Shown here piece after piece: positions 30,165 through 41,092 of a DNA stretch of 64,000 bases. The stretch lies in NCBI GenBank assembly GCA_963970005.1, contig CAXAMN010025250.1, positions 1,714,017 through 1,778,016 on the forward strand, written 5' to 3'. Made by a program: the position numbers and the translations under genes. Each line of letters opens with the position of its first letter. Position 1 is the first letter of the stretch. The DNA is from Durusdinium trenchii. Taxonomy: Eukaryota; Sar; Dinophyceae; Suessiales; Symbiodiniaceae. The notes beneath the pieces are model-generated. The model was not told the DNA's origin and ran no database searches. It saw nothing but the letters and a program-made list of their open reading frames with translations.

Positions 30165-30779
30165 GCCTTAGCCCTTATAGACGGCTTCGGGTGCATTCTC
30201 TTTTTACACATCACACTGCTACTTGGTTTTTGGAGTTGACACTTGGCACATACGTCAAGAGCGTATGTAGGAGCGTAATGGAGCGTATGTGAGTGTTTCA
30301 AGTTTAGAGACTTGCGCGTTCTTGCGGGGTTGCTAAATCAGGCTGAAATGGTTGCTCTTCTGAGTTTGTTTAAAATCTCCAAGGTTTGAACCAAGAAGTA
30401 TGTCTATGTCCAAGTCAAATGGCTTATATATTTTCCGAAGAGATGTTGGATTTGGTTGAACAAGACGGGTAAAACCACGACCTTCACCGTCCGCCGTCGA
30501 CCGCAGGTGCCTCATGCGCCAACGAGGTCCCCGGTGCCCTCGCCCGGAAGCCTAGCGCGTTTCAGTTAGACTCTTGATTCACAACTCTCTCCTAGACATG
30601 GGTTAAACATGATTGAACCTCTCGAGGCTTGGGAGTATTAATCAAGAGTATCATGCAGAGGTTTGTCCTATTACCTGTAACAGTCAGTAAACAGTTATCA
30701 CTATTTTTGAACAAGGCCTTTACTAACCATCATCATCCACTCTTACAGGTATTAGGATAGACCCAACAGTATCAGCGAA

Positions 30780-32107
30780 TGAAGATATAATACTATACAT
30801 CTCTAGATTCAATAGCTTTCCCCTGGACCCCTGGGAAAGTAGATTTCCTAGATTTTTGTATTTTCATTGAAGGAAAGCTTTTGAAAGAAACACTTACATA
30901 CATACGTATAGCTTTTTAAAATACCATGGCTATTTCCAGAGATCCAGAGGAAAGCTTTTGAAATGAAAGCTTTTGTTCACAGAATTGATCAGATCCAGAG
31001 GGAACCTTTTGAATTAGAAGCTTGTACATAAAGCAGTTTTAATATAGCATTGATTGTTCCAAGGGATTACTTTAAACAAATACTATCTACTCAAAAACAT
31101 AGTTTTTGTCTTATTCCCAGCACTCCTAGGGCAAGAAAACACTGTACAATATAGAGTTTTGCAACATGTGTTTTCTTAAACAAACTAAACTAGAATTTCT
31201 ACTAGAATCATAATAGAATTAGGTAAACTTAAATTAGAAGAGTTCAATCAAAATCCGTTTAACATTGATTGTGGAAATTGCTATTTATTAGATATTAGAT
31301 TGTAATAGAAGTCCTTTCCAAGTTCTCTTTAAAACTCATTGTGGAAACTAATTCTTACAATTAGAGTTTAGTTAAAGTCCTTTTCAAAGTTAGTGGTGGC
31401 TTTGATTTAATATCAGATTGTGTTTAAAATCGATTTAAGATTAATTGTGGAAATTGTGATGCTTAATTAGATTTGAATTGATTTTGTATCTGTTTGCTCC
31501 CCACTACAAGGCAACATCAAACAAAAGGACGTTAACTAACATCTAATTATAAGAATTGATTTCCACCATTAACTGTTAACTGAAAATGAATTTCCACAAT
31601 CAATTCTAAAAGGGTCTTGATTGATATCCAATACACAAGCAATTCAATCAAATTATGTTGAAAATATACTAAACTAAAATCAAAACAAAAAACAATTTCC
31701 ACAATGATTTGAAAAGGACTTTAATTGACATTTAAGTAATGACTAATTTCTACAATGAAATATAATAGGATTTTAATTGAAATCTAATTCAAAATCAATT
31801 GCCACAATGATCTTGAAAAGGAATTTAATCGAAGTTGAATTACATATTCATTTTTCTATAATTAATCTTGAAGAAATGTTAATTGACATCTAATATTAAA
31901 GAAACAAAACAATTTCCCCAATGATTTTGAAAATTATATAAATGAAACTTAGTTTGTAAAAATACACAATTGATCTTAAACACATGTTTAATAGAAAGCT
32001 AATGAGAAATCAACTTCCACACATAATTCTGAAAGCGTTTTAATTGAAGTCTAATACCACAATCAATTGAAATACAATTTAAAATCAAATTCAACCGTTA
32101 AACTTAA
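30780..32107. repeat. AT-rich block of degenerate repeats that inverts near 31.52 kb
   Basis: About 1.3 kb far richer in A/T than its surroundings and with no gene. From about 31240 to 31500 the recurring pieces are ATTGTGGAAATTG, TTAGATT and AAGTCCTTT. From about 31545 to 32095 their reverse complements recur (CAATTTCCACAAT, AATCTAAT, AAAAGGACTTTAATTGA) about every 70-90 bp. So a degenerate tandem repeat sits head to head with itself. The part before 31.1 kb instead repeats GAGGAAAGCTTTTGAA. It is followed directly by the palindrome at 32108. Confidence 0.7.
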
Positions 32108-32286
32108 ATGAAGCAAAAACACTGTGTTTTACAGTGATTTGTGGCTAAAACCTCTCCAAAATTGGGGTTTTGAGCTATTTTTTGATCAATTTTGTGAGAT
32201 CCAATTGATCAACAAATAGCTCAAAACCACAATTTTGGAGAGGTTTTTGCAAGAAAGCACTGTAAAACACAGTGTGTTTGCTTCAT
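32108..32286. repeat. 179-bp near-perfect palindrome (foldback element)
   Basis: Left arm begins ATGAAGCAAAAACACTGTG and passes through AAAACCTCTCCAAAATTG, GGTTTTGAGCTATTT and TTGATCAATT (to 32191). The right arm from 32203 is the reverse complement with few mismatches and small bulges, ending TGTTTGCTTCAT at 32286. Loop about 11 bp. No open frame of note. Could be a miniature foldback transposable element. A transcript would form a long double-stranded hairpin. Confidence 0.8.
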
Positions 32287-32466
32287 TTTTACATGAAAAA
32301 CATCTCCCAGGAGCATCCGTTCTGTTTATATACTAACCAGAAGTGAGGCAGCAATTTTGGAACATGTGGCAAAATCAGAACACATATCTCACGTGGCAAA
32401 TGACAGTTTTCCCGGTGTCCACAAATCCTATCTCATCAGGCCGATGCTTAAACATCGGGCAATGTG

Positions 32467-32703
32467 CTAGAGCACAGCCGAGCATCGGGATTTGCTGGGG
32501 AACCGAAATGTGAAGCACATGACCTGAGAGTTGCCCCGGTTGGTCCCATCACATCGCAGCCTTTTCGTTTTCATCGAGGAGCTGTTTGTGACTTTACCCA
32601 TATAAACAGATAGATCCTGAATCCTTACCCCAGACTCTGTTTTTGTGTCTGGAGGTTCCACACCTCCTATCTCAAAGGTTTTGCATTCAAGCTGATTAAG
32701 CAT
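32467..32703 (-). CDS. Candidate minus-strand CDS, 78 codons
   Basis: On the minus strand an ATG at 32703 opens 78 codons to a stop at 32467: MLNQLECKTFEIGGVEPPDT, KTESGVRIQDLSVYMGKV, SSSMKTKRLRCDGTNRGNSQ. The composition is protein-like and the + strand is not open. It lies just beside the foldback element, and could be part of a mobile sequence. No family recognised. Confidence 0.35.
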   Translation of the reverse strand: MLNQLECKTFEIGGVEPPDTKTESGVRIQDLSVYMGKVTNSSSMKTKRLRCDGTNRGNSQVMCFTFRFPSKSRCSAVL

Positions 32704-32879
32704 GTGCGTAACTCCAATGTCACCTGCGGCGAGTATAATGCTTGGACCGCCAGCCGTTCCCGCTCGGCCGTCGGACGTCCCGCGGGGGGGTGCCTTCTTT
32801 GGGTGGCTCAGGCAGAGGCAATTGGAACAGTCTGGTCGGTGAAGGGCAAGGTAAACATTTAGGTCGTTTTATGCTGGGT

Positions 32880-33370
32880 CCAGCACGCGCACATATATGA
32901 GCGTACATTTTACACGCGCGCATGCATCAATGGGTGTGCGTCCAATGCGCTTCATTAACGCGCTGGAGCCCACAAATAATTTGACAAGAAGCCACCGCCG
33001 GCAAATATATCACCACGGCTCGTCCCCTCCAAAATTGTGCATGGGCAGGCGTCTCCCACGTGTAGTTTAGATTTTACTGCGCACAGATTTCAAGCAGGCC
33101 ACACAGCCACTTCCAAATTAATTATTGAGGGCGCGCTCTACCACTTTGTACGTGAATGTGCGTTTTAAGCGCCTACGCAAACGACATGTGCACACATTTG
33201 CATCACTTGTCGATACATCATACGCGCCTATACGCGTCGATGGACCGTGCACAGGTGCTCACTTTGATGCGCGTATGTGCTCACATTTGGCACGTCTGGT
33301 ACGAGCGCGGGTTGTGTGCGTGCCTGCGATGCGCGCGCGTGAGTCATGTGAGGGAGGGCTTTTACGCACA
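32880..33370. other. Alternating purine-pyrimidine, CG/TG-rich stretch
   Basis: Many runs such as ACACGCGCGCATGCATCA, TACGCGCCTATACGCGT, ATGCGCGTATGTG and GATGCGCGCGCGTG within 490 bp. Alternating purine-pyrimidine sequence of this type favours left-handed DNA. Weak open frames cross it but composition explains them. Confidence 0.45.
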
Positions 33371-33399
33371 ATAAGCTGGTGCATGCTTGCTTTGGGCGT

Positions 33400-35640
33400 G
33401 TGGGATTCGAGAAGGTATACCTTATATAGAGACCCTGACGAGCCTGAGGTTACAGTGGAAGCAGAAGCATGGAGAAGTTGTGCTTTGACCATGCCACTTT
33501 GCATGGAGTGGTCGCCATGTTGTTCTTCGTGGATGCTATTTCTGGGAAGGCCACAGTCGACCAATGCCCGTTCTTGACCGGTGCTCTCAGGGTACGGAAG
33601 AGCAACTGTGTGTGCACCTACGTTTAAGAGCCCAAATTCTCCGTGCAGTGCGGGTGTTCCCAGCGAATCCATGCGAATCCATCTTGGTGCCACAAGGACC
33701 TCGCAGACGAATTGAGGCGAAGGCGCGGCATCCGCGGCTCGGCAATGGGTTCTGTCAAGTCCACCCTTGGGCCCTTGGGGCGGCCCCGGAGGCTCTGACG
33801 CAGGCTGCCAGTAGATCGCTGAATATCATTTCATTCTTCCAAGGTCTGGTGTGGTATGGGGTATTATCAGGCAGGGTCCATATTATATCAGTGAGGCTAC
33901 GTGTGAATCCATCGCGTCCCGGTTGAAGAAGTTTGCAGCGACAGGAGGCTCAGCTGGACGCGCGGTGACCAAAACTGTGTTGAGGGAGGGTGACATCATG
34001 GCTGACGCGTTCATCCTTCGATCTTGGGCTGAAGTGAAGAAGCCCCTCACGAGGGTCGAAAACGCTGCACAGCTTCTTCTTGAATAACCGCACGGCCTGG
34101 TCCTACGCCAGAATTCGAAAGATTGCCCGAGCCTGGTTGAAACTGATTCGCAGCAGACCGCCGCCAAGGCGGCCCAACTGGTTCCTGGTCCTGCGCAAAA
34201 CCAGTACTTGTTCCGCCAAACCTGGTGGCGCTATATGGCCGACAACTAACCACCGCCTGCAGCAGGCTCCTCAGTGGCCCTTCCACCGGGCAACACGACA
34301 TCTTCACTCTGGGCGCAAAGTGCGAAGAAAATGCTCAGCGGGCAGAGTAGGTGCATTTCGAGAAGTGTTCATAGATGGCCCTGGGCCCCCTGATATGATA
34401 GCTGTTGAGGGCCTCATGGTCTGCATATAGGCAGCCCATCTATTCACACAGAAGATGCCCCAAAAGGACAACCCTGGTGCAGATAAGTCTTGTGATATGA
34501 GTCAACAGGCTGGCTACAAATCGCACACCTTTGGATGGCCACGGGCTAGGACTTTGGTCGTCTAGACTTTCGACTGCGTTCATCCTCTACTATCAATTCA
34601 GCACGTTGTCATTCGACTCGGGCTTGGTTGGAGGGCTGGTTCTGTTGGATGAACATCTTGACCTTTTTGAAATCATCCACCCAGGTTGTCCATGCGCCCA
34701 CCTTTGCCACCTCCTGGCACGAAGAAAGCACAGGCCGGACTGGAGGGGCCGGCGTCGGGGATCTCGGCGCGTAGGGCCATAACTCAATGGAATAGCCACA
34801 ACGATGGACCCTCCCCTCCAACCTAACAGCCGCAAAAGGAACCTCATAGCGATGGCCTCCAACCTAGAAGCAATGGCCTTCAACCCAGGAGCAATGTGTT
34901 CCAACCTAGAAGCGATAGCCATAACGGCAATGGTTTTGTGGTCCATGTTCCTTGTTGGGGCGACGTGGGCCCTGCGGCCTACGCTATAGTGTAGGAATCG
35001 TGGAATGTTAAATTTCACAAAGACAACCAAGATGGAGGTACCTATGTTGGTTTAAAGCGGCCACACTTTGCTAGACATTTTACCCGTTACCTGTACTGGA
35101 CACTTGACAGGAATGAAACCTTCAAGTCAATTTGCGCCGACATGAAGGGTCATGCCTCTAAGCAGGTTGCAAGGCAGAATGTCAAATCAGTTGGATGAAT
35201 AGATGTGGGTTCTTTTACACGAGTTTGCAAGGCATCCTATTTCTGAGCAAGGCCTTGTCCAAGCAAATGGCAACGTTCAACACTGGAACAAGTTGTCAAG
35301 TTTTGTCCAGTACACCAGACAGTGATGCGACAATCCCACGTTAAACAGGGGAAACCCAGCCAAGGTGGTGCGAACCTCCGTATAAGTGTATTAATTACAC
35401 ATGCTTAACAGAACAAGTCTGGCAAGTCTTCGATTGAGTGCTTGCCCTACATCTGCGAACCACCGCCTGACCTTAGGCGGAGCAAGCTGAAGCGCCAACG
35501 GCGGTGCCAGCAGCTGCGCCTGCAACGCCAGCACCTGCAGCACCGCAACCGCCCACACCTGTGGCTAGCGCAGTGCGACAGGCGATGGCTAATGGAATGC
35601 GCTATAGTGGCGATGATCACGACTTTTGTTGTTTTTCAAG
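33400..35640 (+). CDS. Gene C: multi-exon gene of unknown function
   Basis: A run of + exons that read as protein: 33871-34066 (YYISEATCESIASRLKKFAA, TVLREGDIMADAFILRSWAE), joined in phase 0 through a 45-bp intron with GC donor to 34112-34249 (NSKDCPSLVETDSQQTAAKA, QYLFRQTWWRYMADN). Then 34995 to about 35190 (ESWNVKFHKDNQDGGTYVGL, HFARHFTRYLYWTLDRNETF), 35232 to about 35320 (HPISEQGLVQANGNVQHWNK), and 35412 onward (NKSGKSSIECLPYICEPPP), followed in another frame by a Pro/Ala linker (TAVPAAAPATPAPAAPQPP). Earlier segments at 33430-33830 are less certain. No domain recognised. An array of the 21-bp repeat lies inside the intron at 34.8 kb. Confidence 0.5.
34812..34935 (-). repeat. 21-bp module array inside gene C intron
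   Basis: Five to six degenerate TAGCGATGGCCTCCAACCTA units (variants AAGCAATGGCCTTCAACC, GAGCAATGTGTTCCAACC) between the gene C exons near 34.4 and 34.995 kb. Confidence 0.8.
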
Positions 35641-36064
35641 GTTTGGCAGGTAGTTTGTTTTTTGATGTAGTTTTGGTCATATTTGTGTATGTAACAGAAA
35701 AAAAAATCTGGACCCCTCAAAAGAGACTTTTTCCAGTGGAAACAATTATCAGGCGAAGCTCAAAAAACATTTAAAAAAACACAACAAACAATTTGGATGT
35801 GTGTTTTTCTTACTTTTGCGTTGCTTTTGTTACTTCCGCGTCATGTTTTCCGGCGAGACGGGAACAAACCATCATTTCACGGTCCAGGTAGTTTAGTTTC
35901 TTGCTTAGGTTGACCATTTGATCGTAGGTAGGAGTGTGGTTTGGTTGGGATAGTGATTAGGAAAGGTTGGGACATTCACATGGTGGACACTTTTGATGAA
36001 CCTGCAGTTTCAGGGACGCTGTTTCAGAATCAGTATAAATCAGTAAGGGTCCAATGATATCCAC

Positions 36065-36424
36065 TTGTCCACTAATCCTCCACTGAGCCTTTCCTCCTTG
36101 AAGAATTGCCCACTTGATGAATTCGTAAAGGCGAACCACCATGAACCCCCAACCATTGCAGCTGTTTCTAGTTCAAGTGCCTGCTCAAAACTCAGGACGC
36201 AAAAACATGGTAACACCGCTTTCACAGGAAACGAGAAACCCGCCCGCGGCCCTGGACATCGAGAAACCCAGAGAAAAGCTTCGTGGTTGCCCTGGGGCAG
36301 TAGCCGTCCAGTTCCACATGTCCAGCTTGAGATGGGGTTTCCCACCTGTCGTTTTTTAAATGTTTTGTTGCAGATATATCTGAAGGCATTATGCCTCCCC
36401 TGTGTAATTAGAGCTACAGAATGA
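36065..36424. other. Region open on both strands, strand unresolved
   Basis: The + strand has 119 open codons from ATG 36065 (DEFVKANHHEPPTIAAVSSS). The minus strand has 101 codons over the same bases (AMVGGSWWFAFTNSSSGQFF) with a further protein-like minus stretch at 35957-36142 (WAILQGGKAQWRISGQVDII). Only one can be mainly coding and I cannot tell which. No family seen. Confidence 0.3.
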
Positions 36425-36908
36425 CCTTGACACCGCGAAAGAAAGAAAGATATCAGAAAGTTCCAGTGTTTTTTCGGCTATCAAATCAGCTCCCCGCTTC
36501 GGCTATCAAGAGTCGAACGCCAGTTTCAGGCTGCAAGTCTCTGCACACATCTGGAGCACACGAAACGACATACTCCACGATACTCCATATGCATGCTGGC
36601 ATCGTGTCCTCATAGCACGGCATAGTCATAGACACAAACAACCTGCATCGGACACACCTTAGGACGCTGTAACCACCCTCCTCCATGGAGCACTTCTTAT
36701 CAGCGGTGAGTCATTGGCATGCTGGTGCAAAAAGTAGACTCCTTTTCACTTTGCAAAACCCAATCATGATATATTTCCTCAATCAAGATGGTCATCCGCG
36801 AATGCACTGTGCACAGGGAGAAGGTGATTTTGTTGTTTTGTCCAGCGTCTTTTGCTTGTGTAAACCTGAGTGGTGATGAGAGTCGACTCTTCAGGTCATC
36901 AGTGAACT

Positions 36909-36997
36909 ATGGCCAACCCAGACATCCCTAAGCCATTTCGTCCGCGGACAGGCACTGGACGAGGTCGAAGATCAGGAGCCACCAATTTCTACAGGGC
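36909..36997 (+). CDS. Gene F candidate first exon
   Basis: ATG at 36909 in the context ACTATGGCC opens MANPDIPKPFRPRTGTGRGR then RSGATNFYR, and the exon ends after two bases of a codon at a consensus donor GTAAGG (36998). The basic Arg/Gly-rich start would suit a nucleic-acid-binding or nuclear protein, which is inference. Following exons may be among the + candidates at 37.2-51 kb, including the Pro/Ser/Thr micro-exons. Confidence 0.5.
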
Positions 36998-37290
36998 GTA
37001 AGGCATAAGGGTCGATCACAGCTGGCCAGGTTAGTCATGCTTTGTCCTCTATCTCAAAAGCTTCAAAATTCATGCACTTACAGTGATCCCCAATTAGATA
37101 GTGGCACGGTGTTCAATACATTTTTAGGTGGGATCTACGTTTCTATCTATTTGGGTGTGTATATCTATATATATATATATGCGAATTTGCTGAATGAACT
37201 CTTGCCGCAAAGGTTGCTTTGGATGTGAAGGTTGTCTTGCTGCATGAGCCTTTCTTGTTTTGTGGGTATGTATTGTAAATATGGAGACAC

Positions 37291-37421
37291 CCTGGTCCAA
37301 CGGGTAGACTGGTCGGTGCCTCGACCCGTGCCTCGACCATCGACGCCGCAAGGAGTCCGAGTTGCAAGACATGACACCGACCAGCGCAGCTGCGCCAGTT
37401 CTTCCCAAGGAGCCTTTGATT
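37291..37421 (+). CDS. Possible exon, unknown; two + frames
   Basis: One frame reads LDHRRRKESELQDMTPTSAA then PVLPKEPLIVKRVDMSLQR and stops. Another over the same bases reads DWSVPRPVPRPSTPQGVRVA, which carries a Pro-Ser-Thr-Pro motif like the micro-exons further on. Both are plausible. No family. Confidence 0.3.
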
Positions 37422-38141
37422 GTAAAGAGGGTGGATATGTCACTTCAAAGATGATTTGTGTGTTATATAAGTGGAGAGACATCCCAAGTGATGTGCTTTA
37501 CTTCCTTGGGAATCGGTTCACTGGGAATCGGTTCACCTGTACTAACAAGAAGCTTTTTTAGGTCTTTAATGTTTCTTAGTAACAATAAAGCTTTTTAGTC
37601 TATGTTTGCGGATCTTCCAACATCCTCCAACTTCACTATGTTTGGGCCGTTCATCCCTTTTTAAGCCCGTCAAAAGGCAGAGATGTTGCACAATGAGACA
37701 TTGGTTCACTTGGGTTGCAATCATTTGTCCCAAGTTTGGGCATAGGGCACGCTGGTCCTTGTAAAGTCAACGATCGCTCCGTCGGGGGTTCGCGGTGTTT
37801 GGAACGGTTGCATGAGCAAAAACTTTGGCTATGAGATCCCTGAGCAGGGGAGTTGGTTCTTCACCATTCACTACAAGTCAGTAAATTGCCGTGAATTCCC
37901 CAAGAAGTTGGTTGGCCAAACATGCAAAGAGCCATGGTCCGTGGTAGAGCAATCTGTTCTTTGAAAGTTCTTTGATGTTCATTGAACGTTGGCAGAGTTT
38001 AGGCGGATCTTGCTCGGACTGAAACGAGTTCAGTAAATCAAGTATCAATGACCCTGCTGGAGAGCACCACGACTCTCAAAACCACTCGGTTGTGGAGGGA
38101 AATGCTCAAAACCACAGGGTAATGTTCAGGATCTGAGCAAG

Positions 38142-38262
38142 GTCGCTACTGGGAGCATAGGGCATCGCTACTAGGAGCAAGGACGCTACTAGGGGCTCCT
38201 GGCCTTACTACTAGGAGCAAGAACGCCACTAGGAGCATAGGGCATCGCTACTCGTGTGGACT
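38142..38262 (+). repeat. CTACTAG modular array
   Basis: Hinges CTACTGG, CTACTAG (several), CCACTAG, CTACTCG with tails GAGCATAGGGCATCG, GAGCAAGGACG, GGGCTCCTGGCCTTA, GAGCAAGAACG. About 37.6-38.1 kb upstream holds no convincing gene. Confidence 0.85.
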
Positions 38263-38389
38263 TATCTCCGGTTTCATAGTGACTTCAAAGTCCATTCCCT
38301 GAAAGAATCCATGGTTATGTGGAGTGAGGGAGTTTACCTGAGTTTACCGGCTGAGGCTGGTATGCTTGGAAAGGATTGAAAGTGGTCAT

Positions 38390-38462
38390 CCGAACTAACT
38401 CAGGGCCACTTGATTTGAGTGTTTTGGTTTCTTTTTTCCACTTCCATAAGTATTCCAGGGAG
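38390..38462 (+). repeat. Dispersed element, partial copy
   Basis: GGTCATCCGAACT, GGGCCACTT, TTCCACTTCCATAAGTATTC and CAGGGAGTGTA follow the order seen at 39304-39385. Partial and diverged. Confidence 0.5.
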
Positions 38463-38643
38463 TGTATCTCGGCCATTACTTCTCTCACTGTGAGCTGTGC
38501 AACATTAATTGAAGGAGAAACTGTATATTAGGTTGGATATCCGAGTTGGTTGTGCGGTTTTGGTTCAATTTTGCAGGCTGAGTAGAGGCTTTTGTGCTAT
38601 GTCTTGCTCCATTGTACTATGGCTTTGCACTCTTTGACTATAG

Positions 38644-38788
38644 ACCCCAAAAGATCCAAGTGCTTGCTCACTCCACCTGTCCGGTCTCACCTGTCCCATT
38701 CGGAACGTCGGCAGGAAGAGGGCGAACGTCCAAAGGCCGCTGGCGATGCGTCCGTTCCATGGAACCCCGTTCGAACCGCAACGGGCCG
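38644..38788 (+). CDS. Candidate internal exon, basic/polar protein
   Basis: From the AG at 38642-38643 to a GTGACG donor at 38789 the frame reads PKRSKCLLTPPVRSHLSHSE, RRQEEGERPKAAGDASVPWN and PVRTATGR. Polar, charged and Pro-containing. A second + frame is also open. It could be part of gene F, in line with the other Pro-rich segments downstream. Confidence 0.45.
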
Positions 38789-39303
38789 GTGACGAAGCCA
38801 ACCCGGCCGAACGAACGGAGCGTGTAACTCACCCGCTTCGAAAAAGGTCTGAGGAGCCCAACCGTCCATGTCTTCTTTTTGGGGGTGAATCAGTGGCCAC
38901 GGTGGTGGTCTTTTTTCCAATGTAGGGATCAGGGCCCAACAAAGCCATGTAGGAAGAAGCCGGGCAAGAGCTCAGGCTGTGGACAAAAGAATCAAAACAT
39001 CTATTGAAAGGTTTCTCCTTCAAGTACATCTCCACTGTTTCTTTCATTTTGTTTGTTGAGCCCAGAAGTTGGTGGGTTAGAGGATGTTAGAGGGCACTTG
39101 GGCACGACCGGCCATTGTTTTGTGATCCTCGGTTGGAGTGCAGCCCTTGATCAAAGTGATCCTGTGGAGACAATTTTCTTATAGGATTCTGACTACGGAC
39201 TGGTGCTTAGTTTAATTCCATTCTATTTCACCTAAGAGTTCCGCGGATGGCGGACACACGCCGACTGCTCAGCGCATTGTTCGTTGTTTTTTCGTTCAAC
39301 CAC

Positions 39304-39385
39304 CTGTTTGAGATGAGGATTTCATGGTCATCCGAACGAAAGGGGCCATGTTCCACGTAACCATGGTTCTTCCAGGGAGTGTAAA
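39304..39385 (+). repeat. Dispersed element copy
   Basis: GATTTCATGGTCATCCGAAC, GAAAGGGGCCATGTTCCACG, TAACCATGGTTCTTCCAGGG, AGTGTA. The reverse complement of this series occurs at 51700-51766 (CTCCCTGGAATGATCATGG, TTTCGTTCGGATGACCATG), giving inverted copies 12 kb apart. Confidence 0.6.
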
Positions 39386-39723
39386 TGATGGGAACCGACG
39401 AGCACACGGAGTTTTTGTTGTAGATCAGCAACCAAACGAAGCCACCACATGGGTCCCGTTGTTGTCCAGCCGAGGGGGCCGGTTTAGTAGTGGGAATGAC
39501 AAATGGTCAGTTTTGTCCATCTCTCCTTCTAGTCGCGAAGCTGAGCGGAGGCACTGAATGAGTGAACTTTCCATGTCAACAACAGTGCAGTTTAAACCTT
39601 GAGAGCTGGGGTCAAACAACAGACCAATATGGCTATATAGATGGCTAGATGGCACATTCTTGCCTGAGCCACCTACAATGACATGTCGGTTTCACCCCAC
39701 ACCACTCCTGCTGACGGATGGAG

Positions 39724-39765
39724 GCACCCGATATGCCTAGCGCGCCTTCAGCTCCTGTGTCGAAG
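39724..39765 (+). CDS. Micro-exon module 1 (Pro/Ser-rich)
   Basis: Fourteen codons, APDMPSAPSAPVSK, framed by AG before and GTGCCC after, phase 0 on both sides. Same pattern as modules at 40698, 40978, 42518, 44244, 46078, 47585 and 50558. Confidence 0.45.
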
Positions 39766-40697
39766 GTGCCCACAGGGATTTGGCAATAGGGTACCAGGTT
39801 GTTAGAGGGCTCCGAAAGAGAATGTTAAAGTAACATTGACTTTGATGTAAGAACATTGCAAACACTTGCTGTCAAACTGTTTGACCGACATGCGTTTTGT
39901 TGGTATGTGCAATGTGTGTGTGTTTTACTGTGGACATACATGTTTAAGCAGATGTCGTGTTGACTTGATCTAGGCACCAAAGTGCCCTTGAGAGTGTTGC
40001 TTTGTGTGTGTGTGTTGAGATGTTGCATTGTACTTGTTCAAATGATATCTCCTGTTTGTTCCATAGAAAGTCATTTCAGGATTTGTCATGTGTCACGGTG
40101 TTGCCCCAAGATGTCAAATCTTCCTCCCACCTGGCTGGCTATGAATCGACTTGTTGTGAGAGCCATGCCCCTTTAGGACGAAAGAGGTAGCTTCTGCAAA
40201 CATAAAGTCCTAGACAAAAACCACTGGTCATGGTCTGACATCTTTCGGTGAAAAAGAGGTGCGACGACTTGCCACCGGAGTGTTGCCCACACATTGAGGC
40301 ACACTGAATTGCACATGATGTGGCTTACCTCCTGTTGGGTGCTTGATTTACGGCAGGTCTTGTGCTTTCGGACTGCCATGGGTTCGATGTTATCAATACC
40401 TGTGAAGACTGAGGCCCAACGGAAGGACCGTTTGGAAGGGCTTTGAACAGAACACCCAGGGCGAACAAACCCTCGCTTGAGCGTTTTCTGTGTAAGTCCA
40501 TGAAGGGTGTGGTACAAAATGTGCTTAGAAAGTGAATCGAATCGTCCATTGGAAGATACGTCGACACGGTTCAGCAACAGGCAAAGACAACTGCAAAGCT
40601 GCAAAGAACAATTCAATGAGCTTTTGGTTTTCTAAGTTTTCTGTATGCCGCATTTTGAAGCCATGATCATGTCCTTTCTCTGTGGTAAACGCTCCAG

Positions 40698-40736
40698 GCA
40701 CCAGTGGAATTGCCCAGTGCGCCCTCCACGCCTAAG
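40698..40736 (+). CDS. Micro-exon module 2
   Basis: Acceptor CGCTCCAG, then thirteen codons APVELPSAPSTPK and donor GTGCAC, phase 0 on both sides. If unspliced, the frame runs on VHRSRAKR to a stop at about 40763. Confidence 0.45.
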
Positions 40737-40907
40737 GTGCACCGTTCACGGGCCAAAAGATGAAATGTATCGGACGATTGGATTTGAAGAAAGGCCTATA
40801 GACGGCGTGCCTATAGTTCGCTGAATGCACGGAATATCTGATTATATACCTCATTGCGGGTGGTTTTGAGATGTTTCTACGGGTCAAGTACTTCACACAT
40901 CAACTTG

Positions 40908-41092
40908 ATGTATCGACGGGGTGGCCAAGCTGCAAGCCGACGGGAGAGGACGGCTGCTTTCGGGTTTTGGGTCTCAGGTGGATGCCAGTGCACCTTCCAC
41001 ACCTCAGGTGGGACGGTTGAAATCGGGCTTCAGATTGAAGGTGGGAGACTATGAGAGAGTCCCGACATCATTCCCAAAAAGGTCCTAAGGAT
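40908..41092 (+). CDS. Open segment containing micro-exon module 3
   Basis: Sixty open codons without an ATG: GVAKLQADGRGRLLSGFG, then after an AG at 40976-40977 the module VDASAPSTPQ (40978-41007), then possible donor GTGGGA or continuation LKSGFRLKVGDYERVPTS to TAA at 41092. The module motif matches the neighbours. Confidence 0.4.

Noticed and set aside
30780..32107. AT-rich island as inserted organelle DNA
   Set aside because: No organelle gene, rRNA or tRNA fragment is recognisable, and the inverted repetitive structure explains it better.
33480..33600. FFVDAISGKATVDQ, resembling an integrase-type D-x-x-S/T region
   Set aside because: No further integrase or reverse transcriptase motifs in the right order or frame; other frames here are equally open.
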